From contig CANJRK010000073.1 in NCBI GenBank assembly GCA_947476765.1, positions 1 to 5,227 of the forward strand: 5,227 nucleotides of DNA. Direction: 5' to 3'. The position numbers were made by a program, and so were the translations under genes. Below are positions 1-5,227 of this stretch, piece by piece. Within the stretch, counting starts at the first letter, position 1; each line of letters opens with the position of its first letter. The notes beneath the pieces were generated by a model. That model had not been told where the DNA came from. It saw only the letters and a program-made list of their open reading frames with translations, and ran no database searches. The DNA is from Actinomycetota bacterium. GTDB lineage: Bacteria; Actinomycetota; Actinomycetes; S36-B12; UBA5976.

Positions 1-387
1 GGTGGCTGGGGCGATGAGTTCTACTACTTACATGAAGGTATCGAATTATGTTGGCGCACCTGGAACACCGGTCACAGTGTTTGGTATGCGGGAGATATTC
101 CAGTGGCGCATCCGCCGACTACACCAGCGCGGTTTGCCGAATTTGCTTTTATGAATGCTCGGAATCGAGTTTGGTTAGCCAAACGTAATTTGCCTATCTT
201 GCTGGTTCCGATATATCCACTTACTTGGCTTGTCATCACATTGCTACGAGTTCGCTCGTTTGCTGCGCTTAAAAATTATTTACATGGTTTTGGTTCGGGC
301 TGGATTCGTAATTCAGGTGAGCGCGAAGCCATGAAATGGTCTACCGTTTGGGCCATGACAAAAGCTGGTCGGCCACCAATTATTTAG
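1..387 (+). CDS. GT2 family glycosyltransferase, C-terminal part (5' end outside window)
   Basis: The reading frame is open from base 1 to a TAG stop at 385-387 and gives 128 residues with no start codon that fits, so the true start lies upstream. The visible part is the end of an inverting GT-A glycosyltransferase of family 2. The segment around residues 11-19 (HEGIELCWR) matches the acidic catalytic-base region followed by the WR motif. NARNRVWLAKRNLP (52-65) and the terminal GRPPII are typical of actinobacterial GT2 enzymes of the rhamnosyl/galactofuranosyl-transferase type. A hydrophobic stretch at residues 64-82, then basic residues, suggests membrane association at the cytoplasmic face. 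It probably adds a sugar to a lipid-linked envelope glycan; donor and acceptor cannot be told from this part. A WbbL-like rhamnosyltransferase is possible, judging by the neighbouring LCP, TIGR03089 and ManB-like genes. It converges on the LCP gene with a 14-bp gap. Confidence 0.85.
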   Translation, partial: GGWGDEFYYLHEGIELCWRTWNTGHSVWYAGDIPVAHPPTTPARFAEFAFMNARNRVWLAKRNLPILLVPIYPLTWLVITLLRVRSFAALKNYLHGFGSGWIRNSGEREAMKWSTVWAMTKAGRPPII

Positions 388-401
388 TCCGTTTTCTTAA
401 T

Positions 402-1904
402 TTATTTCTTGACGCGATTGTTGCCTTCAGTACAAGTTGTGTCTGCAGCCGTACCTTCAGTGCTCGTTGCAGTAGGTGAAGGTGTTGGGCTAGGTTTCAA
501 AACTGGTGTCGGACTGGCTGTGGTAACTGAAGCTTTTACACCCTTCCAATCCGTGCCGACCAACAGCACGATTGGCGAAACAAGTGTTTTATCGAGAGTT
601 AGCTTGGTAATTCCAGTTTGTGCGGCAATTACCTTTGCAGCTGCCAACTGGTCACTTTGATACAAAATTTCAGACTGAGCCAGGCGCCTCGTTGAATTGC
701 CAACTTTAATTACGTTGTAATCCTTAGCTTTAATGTCGCTGGCAGCAGTTTTAGCTAAGCCAAAAGTTGTAGTGGCATTTAGCACAGACAATTTAATGTC
801 CGCAGGCATTGGTGGCATTGATGGGTCAGCTGCATTTGGTGAATCTGATGGAGATGCAGACGGTTCAACGATCGGCCATTGTTGATCCATCCGAATTGCC
901 TGCCACAAATCCTCAGTTTCGGAATTCCAATAAACATTTCCATCCCCACGAAGCTCGTAAGGCAGAGTTAGGAAAGTAATCCTAGATGGACTCAAGCCGC
1001 CCATCGACAGAGCGAAATCCTGCAGTGCCTTAATGCTGGCAAACTCAGGATTGGTTTCAATTGAAGAAGTGATTGCACCAAGCACACGATAAATCATTTG
1101 TGGGTTTGTTAGCAGACCTTTGTTTGCCATCCCACGAATCATCGAAGCAACGAAATCTTGTTGACGTTTAATACGGCTTAAATCGCTACCATCGCCCAAA
1201 GTCTCGCGGGCGCGCACGAAAGCTAAAGCCTGTTCTCCGCTGATTGTGCTGTAGCCAGCAGGTAGGTTAAGGCCCGAACCACCTCGACCTGGAACTACTG
1301 GATCATATGCCGGGGTAGTTAAACAAACTTGAACTCCGCCGATTGCATCAACCACGGTCTTGAATGCCTTGAAGTCGACAACAACAAAATTATCGACGCG
1401 CAGATTAGTTAACTTCTCAATTGTTTTGATGGTGCACACTGGCCCACCAAACGCAAAAGCTGCGTTGAACTTAGTTGTATAAGGTCGTGTTGTGCTGCCA
1501 TCAGGACGAGTACAGCCTGCGATTTCTACCATCGAATCACGCGGTATCGAAACTACGAGTGCGTCTTTGCGATCGTTATAGAGGTGAACCAACAAAGTAG
1601 TGTCTGAACGAGCGCCCCCGACTGAGCCATAAGAGCTATTGCCTTTACCTTCGCGAGAGTCTGAACCCATAATCAATAAGTTGGTTGGGCTAGTATCAGT
1701 TTGCACGAAGCTATCTGGCCGATCAGAAACATTTAGATCGCTCGTATCTACTGCTCCGATATTTGCACCCAGTCCGTTGATGGCATAAACCGCTCCGCCG
1801 CCTATTGCGGTTAATCCGAGAATAAAAATAGAAAATGCAGCTGTTGCTTTACGCAACCATGGGTGGGCTGATGAAGGTGTACCCGGTGCGCTGTGCTTGC
1901 CCAC
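402..1904 (-). CDS. LytR-CpsA-Psr (LCP) family wall-polymer transferase
   Basis: A membrane-anchored enzyme that transfers lipid-linked glycopolymers onto peptidoglycan outside the cell. Numbering from the GTG at 1904 (500 aa): a short basic cytoplasmic N-terminus, one transmembrane segment at about 20-42, then the LCP domain at about 75-265. Key residues are visible: GSDSRE (80-85), R99 and D101 in ARSDTT, R122 and D123 in SIPRDS, R231 and R233 in FVRARE, and DLSRIKRQQ (241-249), which bind pyrophosphate and metal in this family. Cysteines 131, 157 and 194 lie outside the membrane. A Pro/Ser linker (347-365) leads to a LytR_C domain (about 371-453), then a Pro/Thr/Ser tail with C491 near the end. 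The frame is open to a GTG at 1949, which has no ribosome site; the GTG at 1904 follows AGAAGGG with a 6-nt gap, so I prefer it. The polymer it attaches is unknown; in Mycobacterium the syntenic LCP attaches arabinogalactan. Confidence 0.93.
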   Translation of the reverse strand: MGKHSAPGTPSSAHPWLRKATAAFSIFILGLTAIGGGAVYAINGLGANIGAVDTSDLNVSDRPDSFVQTDTSPTNLLIMGSDSREGKGNSSYGSVGGARSDTTLLVHLYNDRKDALVVSIPRDSMVEIAGCTRPDGSTTRPYTTKFNAAFAFGGPVCTIKTIEKLTNLRVDNFVVVDFKAFKTVVDAIGGVQVCLTTPAYDPVVPGRGGSGLNLPAGYSTISGEQALAFVRARETLGDGSDLSRIKRQQDFVASMIRGMANKGLLTNPQMIYRVLGAITSSIETNPEFASIKALQDFALSMGGLSPSRITFLTLPYELRGDGNVYWNSETEDLWQAIRMDQQWPIVEPSASPSDSPNAADPSMPPMPADIKLSVLNATTTFGLAKTAASDIKAKDYNVIKVGNSTRRLAQSEILYQSDQLAAAKVIAAQTGITKLTLDKTLVSPIVLLVGTDWKGVKASVTTASPTPVLKPSPTPSPTATSTEGTAADTTCTEGNNRVKK

Positions 1905-2096
1905 GATTAACCCTTCTGTTTGGCTGCTGGAATCTGCTCGAAGTGTCACATTTGGACACCATACGATCGTACGACATGTAAGAAGTTCGCAATTATCTGT
2001 ATTTATAGGAAATTTCGGGCAAAAATGTTGCTACCTTCCTCAAAACACATGTAACAGATGATGCTGTAGAGACGAAATGTCAGGCAGACTTAAAGC
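1905..2096. promoter_or_regulatory. Divergent intergenic region between LCP and amidase genes
   Basis: This region must hold the promoters of both the leftward LCP gene and the rightward amidase operon. For the LCP gene, minus-strand GATAAT (1997-1992) is a good -10 match, but the nearest -35-like element, TTGCCC (2022-2017), sits 19 bp away, so the pair is tentative. For the amidase, TTGCTA (2028-2033) could be a -35, but the bases 16-18 bp downstream (around TGTAACAG, 2050-2057) match a -10 poorly. The region also has a perfect 10-bp palindrome, TACGATCGTA (1962-1971), overlapping an 8-bp one, TCGTACGA (1967-1974), and two copies of ACATGTAA (1974-1981 and 2047-2054). That promoters are here follows from gene orientation; the exact sites are guesses. 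Confidence 0.5.
1911..1917 (-). promoter_or_regulatory. Shine-Dalgarno site that decides the LCP start
   Basis: On the minus strand the bases read AGAAGGG, followed by TTAATC and then GTG at 1904-1902. The purine run and 6-nt spacing suit a ribosome binding site. The protein would then begin with GKHSAPG after the initiator Met, a short hydrophilic leader common in actinobacterial envelope proteins. The alternative GTG at 1949-1947 is preceded by no purine-rich run. Confidence 0.6.
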
Positions 2097-3983
2097 ATGC
2101 TTCCCCGCAAAATTACCCTTCGTATGCTGTGCCTTTCGTTGGCCACCGCGCTTGGGGCAAGCTCATTTTTGACGCCGCCATCGCAAGCAATAACTGGATA
2201 TAGCCCGCCAGTAACAGTTCAAGTAATTGCTCCTAAATTAATAGTCAAGGCAAATTCAGTTTTAGTTAGCTCAGCATCAGTTAGTTCAGTTCCACTGAAA
2301 ACTGTGCAAGTCCTTGCGCCAACCAAAACCCAACCCTTTTCATTAGTTGGCTTGACTTGGGTCGGCAACTTGCCAGTTGACACAACTTTTAAAGTCCGAG
2401 TACGCGAGGCTGGCAAATGGTCGAGTTGGAATGTTTTGTACTTCAGCGATGATCATGGTGTGGATGCTGACAGCCTCGAAGCGGCTGGAACTCGGATGGG
2501 TACTGATCCGTTGATGACTGCAGTAGCCGATGGCATTGAAGTTGTATTTACCAACAACTCGGGAATGGCGCCAAAAGATTTAGAAGTAAATTTGATTGGA
2601 TCTCAAGAAACTTCTCAAGATCGCGCATTAATTAGTAGTTCGCGGAACCTCGTTGCGAATGGAAATCTAAGTCAAGCAGTGATCACCCCAGCAGGTGGCA
2701 TGGTGTTGCGGCCGAATATAGTCACGCGTGCGCAATGGGGCGCAAATGAATCTTGGCGTGATCCAGTACCAAAAATGGGAACGAAAATACTTGCTGGATT
2801 CGTCCACCACACCGCATCAACAAATAATTACTCGCCCGCGCAAGGGCCAGCACAAATGCGTGCTCTTTATGCTTATTACACAAAAAGCAAGCTCTATGCT
2901 GACCTCGCATACAACTTTCTTGTCGACCAGTATGGAACGGTTTACGAAGGTCGAAATGGTTGTGTTTATAAATCAACTGCGCCTTGTGATGGACCATCGC
3001 TACCTGCGCAAGGAGCGCACACCGCTGGATTGAATATCAATACATTTGCAATATCGGCAATTGGTAATTACGACACAAAGAAACCAAGCCACCCAGATGA
3101 ATTGGTAGAAGCGATTGCGTCCTTGATGGCGTGGAAAATTGCTCCGTACGGACTTGATCCAAATGCAATTACAAGGATTGCATCTCTTGATACAACTGGT
3201 CGCTCAAAATTTCCAAAGGGTCAAATGGCGGTAACCCAGGTGATTTCTGGGCATCGCGATGTTGGTCGCACGGTATGTCCAGGTCGATACCTTTACCCGT
3301 ACCTCCCGGCAATTCGAGCCAGAGCAACTGAATTACTCACGCCAGTGATTCACGATATCGCCATCAATCCTGCGGCGGTGGAAGTAGATAGCTCCGAGCC
3401 AATCACAGTTAGTGCTGTAGTTCCTAGTAGTGCGACTTGGTCAATTTCGGTAGTTGATGCCACATCTGGATTGGTACTCAAGACTGTAAATAGTGATGTA
3501 CCAGAGCCTTTGCCATCTGCCTCCTCGTCGCCAACACCCACTAGTGCGCCGATACCTACACCTCAAAAAATTTCCTACACCTGGGACAGAACGGATGCGG
3601 CGGATTTACAGGTTTCCCCAGGACGTTACTTTGTTCGAATATCAGCAACTTATGGCACCACAAAATTACCAACCACAAAATCAACGGTATTCATTGGCAG
3701 GAAAGCATTAGCTGTAACTGCAATAAAATTTAAGAAGAAAACGAAAACCAAGGCTTATCTATCCTGGGTGAACCCAACAGATGTTTTACCAATTACCAGT
3801 CAGCTTTATCGCTATTCCAAGGATGGCGGAAAAACGTGGTCAAGTTGGAAAGTTACAAAATCTAGAACTTCAGGATTTACGTTTAAGAAATTGAAATTAG
3901 GTGCAAGGTACGTCGTTCAAGTTAAGGTAAAAAATGCCTTGGGGACATCGCCGATTTCTACGTACAAATTTAGACATAAATAA
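2097..3983 (+). CDS. Secreted PGRP/Amidase_2 family N-acetylmuramoyl-L-alanine amidase with C-terminal Ig-like and Fn3-like domains
   Basis: A zinc amidase that cleaves the bond between MurNAc and L-Ala in peptidoglycan, acting outside the cell. Signal peptide: basic MLPRKITLR, hydrophobic core 10-25, likely cleavage after PSQA (A31). An N-terminal beta-rich domain (about 40-170, with TFKVRVREAGKWSSW) is common in actinobacterial amidases. The PGRP domain spans about 205-412. Zinc ligands are visible as H237 in VHHTAS, H386 in SGHRDVG and C394 in VCPGR; Y272 in AYNFLVD is the expected catalytic Tyr. C289 and C297 flank a small loop and may form a disulfide. Residues 420-535 resemble a FlgD-type Ig-like domain (WDRTDAADLQVSPGRYFVRI) interrupted by a Pro/Ser/Thr stretch (468-490). 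A very Lys-rich Fn3-like domain ends the protein (about 540-628). The ATG at 2097 is chosen because it gives a complete signal peptide; the ribosome site (CAGGCAG, 2081-2087) is weak. First gene of an apparent three-gene operon. Confidence 0.93.
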   Translation: MLPRKITLRMLCLSLATALGASSFLTPPSQAITGYSPPVTVQVIAPKLIVKANSVLVSSASVSSVPLKTVQVLAPTKTQPFSLVGLTWVGNLPVDTTFKVRVREAGKWSSWNVLYFSDDHGVDADSLEAAGTRMGTDPLMTAVADGIEVVFTNNSGMAPKDLEVNLIGSQETSQDRALISSSRNLVANGNLSQAVITPAGGMVLRPNIVTRAQWGANESWRDPVPKMGTKILAGFVHHTASTNNYSPAQGPAQMRALYAYYTKSKLYADLAYNFLVDQYGTVYEGRNGCVYKSTAPCDGPSLPAQGAHTAGLNINTFAISAIGNYDTKKPSHPDELVEAIASLMAWKIAPYGLDPNAITRIASLDTTGRSKFPKGQMAVTQVISGHRDVGRTVCPGRYLYPYLPAIRARATELLTPVIHDIAINPAAVEVDSSEPITVSAVVPSSATWSISVVDATSGLVLKTVNSDVPEPLPSASSSPTPTSAPIPTPQKISYTWDRTDAADLQVSPGRYFVRISATYGTTKLPTTKSTVFIGRKALAVTAIKFKKKTKTKAYLSWVNPTDVLPITSQLYRYSKDGGKTWSSWKVTKSRTSGFTFKKLKLGARYVVQVKVKNALGTSPISTYKFRHK

Positions 3984-3985
3984 TG
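3981..3985 (+). other. TAATG stop/start overlap between amidase and TIGR03089 genes
   Basis: The amidase TAA (3981-3983) shares its last A with the ATG (3983-3985) of the next gene. The bases just upstream are A/T-rich with no purine-rich ribosome site, so the second gene is probably translated by ribosomes that finish the amidase and restart. This implies linked expression of the two proteins. Confidence 0.75.
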
Positions 3986-4705
3986 TCGTACTGGGATTTT
4001 GTTAAAACTGAAGTTCGGGATCGTGGGCCAGACCCAATCGTTACCTGGATAAGTAATTCAAGTCGAATTGAGTTATCCACTATTACTTTTGCAAATGCGA
4101 TGAGCAAAGCAAGTAATTTCTTACTTGATGGCTTAGAGCTTGACGAATCAAGTTCTATCTCGGTGAATTTAGGAAATCATTGGCAATCCCCAGTTTGGCT
4201 TGGTACTGGATTAGCAACAGGTATCAAGATCTTAGATGCATCTGGCTCGGTGACATTTGGAACATTAGAAGCTGCAAGATTCTGGACCGGTCCCTCGGAA
4301 TCCTATGCCGTTATTAGTCAAGATCCATTTGGTATGCCGGATAGAGAAATTCCCGCTGGACTTGTTAATGGCTCAGCAGAAGTTAGAAACTTTGGTGATT
4401 ACTTTGCGCCAACTTGGCCGCATGATTCCGCTGCAATTTCGGCAGCGTCAAACGGCACTGAATTTACTTGGGATCAGTTAGTTGAATATGCCAACATAAT
4501 TGCCGACAACCATGAAATTGCAACCGGACAGCGGTATGGACTCAAGGGCGAAAGCGATTTACTAACTACGCTGGCGCTACAAGTAGTTCTGCCAATAACA
4601 AACAAGAACTCAGTAGTTTTGCTTGATCAGGTAGATCCGGACTTTGATGCAATAAAGAACCAGGAAAAACTAGATCAGTTTGTAGTGCTGAGCGAAACCG
4701 CATAG
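3983..4705 (+). CDS. TIGR03089 family protein (actinobacterial, distantly related to AMP-binding enzymes)
   Basis: 240 aa, function unknown. From memory, the family has one copy per actinobacterial genome and weak similarity to the AMP-binding (acyl-CoA synthetase) superfamily. Recognised here from the order of segments: RIELSTITFANAMSKASNFL (28-47), NLGNHWQSPVWLGTGLATG (62-80), SQDPFGMP (112-119), RNFGDYFAP (135-143) and the C-terminal LTTLALQVVLPITNKNSVVLL. The first part resembles the N-terminal subdomain of adenylate-forming enzymes, but the protein is about half their length and lacks the phosphate-binding TSGTTG-type loop; ASNGTEFTW (155-163) is the nearest stretch and does not fit. Catalysis of adenylation is therefore doubtful. 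There is no signal peptide or membrane segment, so it is probably cytoplasmic. It starts inside the amidase stop codon and is followed after 17 bp by the nucleotidyltransferase gene, which points to an envelope-related job. Confidence 0.88.
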   Translation: MSYWDFVKTEVRDRGPDPIVTWISNSSRIELSTITFANAMSKASNFLLDGLELDESSSISVNLGNHWQSPVWLGTGLATGIKILDASGSVTFGTLEAARFWTGPSESYAVISQDPFGMPDREIPAGLVNGSAEVRNFGDYFAPTWPHDSAAISAASNGTEFTWDQLVEYANIIADNHEIATGQRYGLKGESDLLTTLALQVVLPITNKNSVVLLDQVDPDFDAIKNQEKLDQFVVLSETA

Positions 4706-4722
4706 ATAGTTAGGCTTGTAAC

Positions 4723-5227
4723 GTGTTGGAAGCAATTTTGCTAGCGGGCGGGCAAGGCACACGCCTGCGGCCACTTACAATTTCCACCCCAAAACCCATG
4801 CTTCCGGTCGCTGGATATGCCTGCACTGAGCATCAAATAGCACTTGCCAGGCAGGCGGGAGTTAATCGCGTTGTGCTGGCAACTTCATATCGCGCAGAGG
4901 TTTTTGAAGAATATTTCGGCCATGGTGAAAATGTTGGCGTGGAATTGGTTTATGCCGTAGAAGGCGAACCGCTGGGAACGGGCGGCGCAATCCGAAATGC
5001 TGCAGCTTATTTAGCCTGTGGTCCAAATGATCCAGTTGTAGTTTTTAATGGCGATGTATTGACTGGATTAGATATTGCTGCCCTAGTACAAAAGTGGCGT
5101 GATGCCAACGCCGATGTTGCCCTTTATTTAACTCGCGCGGAAGATCCACGGGCCTATGGTTTGGTGCCAACGGATTCCGATGGTCAGGTTTTAGAGTTTC
5201 TCGAAAAACCAACAACACCGCAGGAAA
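4723..5227 (+). CDS. manB: Sugar-phosphate nucleotidyltransferase, probable mannose-1-phosphate guanylyltransferase (3' end outside window)
   Basis: The first 168 residues of a cytoplasmic NTP-transferase that joins a sugar 1-phosphate to an NTP to give a nucleotide sugar. The nucleotide-binding signature is complete: LAGGQGTRLRPLT (7-19), then TPKPMLP (22-28) with the conserved Lys24. EPLGTGGAIRNA (82-93), FNGDVL with metal-binding D111 (108-113) and the FLEKP motif (159-163) follow in the usual order. It most resembles actinobacterial ManB/RmlA2-type enzymes, including the AEDPRAYGLVPTDSDG segment, so GDP-mannose synthesis is the likely role; glucose- or other sugar-specific activity cannot be excluded from half a protein. 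The start is GTG at 4723, with a weak TAGG site 8 nt upstream; TTG at 4726 is an alternative. It lies 17 bp after the TIGR03089 gene on the same strand, so co-transcription is likely. Confidence 0.88.
   Translation, partial: MLEAILLAGGQGTRLRPLTISTPKPMLPVAGYACTEHQIALARQAGVNRVVLATSYRAEVFEEYFGHGENVGVELVYAVEGEPLGTGGAIRNAAAYLACGPNDPVVVFNGDVLTGLDIAALVQKWRDANADVALYLTRAEDPRAYGLVPTDSDGQVLEFLEKPTTPQE

Noticed and set aside
409..660. Open plus-strand frame antisense to the end of the LCP gene
   Set aside because: It lies wholly opposite a well-supported coding sequence, has a repetitive Val/Gly/Pro composition that mirrors the Pro/Thr/Ser tail, and has no ribosome site or recognisable domain.
2009..2016. 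GAAATTTC palindrome in the intergenic region
   Set aside because: An 8-bp A/T-rich palindrome is expected by chance and has no partner or promoter geometry to support an operator.
2256..2292. Short degenerate repeats of the TTAGTT/CAGTT type
   Set aside because: They encode a Val/Ser-rich linker in the amidase and are explained by repeated Ser and Val codons; unit length and spacing are irregular.
2219..2416. Minus-strand open frame inside the amidase N-terminal region
   Set aside because: Short, no ribosome site, and fully opposite the amidase coding sequence.
2722..3033. Overlapping open frames on both strands within the PGRP domain
   Set aside because: Both are shadows of the amidase catalytic domain, whose zinc ligands and motifs are intact; the alternative translations show no family features.
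3350..3711. Open frames on both strands around the Pro/Ser/Thr insert
   Set aside because: Low-complexity coding sequence readily leaves other frames open; there is no independent support for either.
1..5227. Search for CRISPR arrays, insertion sequences, defence genes, tRNA or rRNA
   Set aside because: No regular direct repeats with spacers, no transposase motifs, no terminal inverted repeats, and no tRNA-like cloverleaf arms were seen; the window is almost fully occupied by envelope genes.

Overview
The window looks like a cell-envelope locus from an actinobacterium with a fairly low GC content (mid-40s percent by eye). Every gene has actinobacterial character: a GT2 glycosyltransferase tail of actinobacterial type, a LytR-CpsA-Psr (LCP) wall-polymer ligase, a secreted PGRP-type amidase with the N-terminal extension common in actinobacterial amidases, a TIGR03089 family protein (a family described only from Actinobacteria), and a ManB-like sugar-phosphate nucleotidyltransferase. 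The moderate GC and small gaps would suit freshwater lineages such as Nanopelagicales. That placement is an inference and is not proven by the sequence.

Layout: 1-387 (+) is the 3' end of a GT2 glycosyltransferase. It converges on the LCP gene, 402-1904 (-), with only 14 bp between the stop codons. A divergent intergenic region (1905-2096) separates the LCP gene from the rightward cluster. That cluster is the amidase (2097-3983), the TIGR03089 gene (3983-4705, overlapping the amidase stop by one base) and, after 17 bp, the nucleotidyltransferase (4723 to the window end, truncated). The three rightward genes look like one transcription unit. No RNA gene, mobile element, CRISPR array or convincing intrinsic terminator was found.

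How the genes could work together: the nucleotidyltransferase makes an activated sugar (probably GDP-mannose), the membrane-associated glycosyltransferase uses a nucleotide sugar to build an envelope glycan, the LCP protein transfers the lipid-linked glycan to peptidoglycan, and the amidase trims or remodels peptidoglycan. The neighbourhood resembles, from memory, the Mycobacterium tuberculosis Rv3264c-Rv3268 region (manB, wbbL, rmlD, lcp1, TIGR03089 gene). The amidase placed between the LCP gene and the TIGR03089 gene is the main difference.

The least understood component is the TIGR03089 protein: an acyl-adenylate-enzyme-like fold remnant with no visible catalytic motif, translationally coupled to a wall hydrolase.
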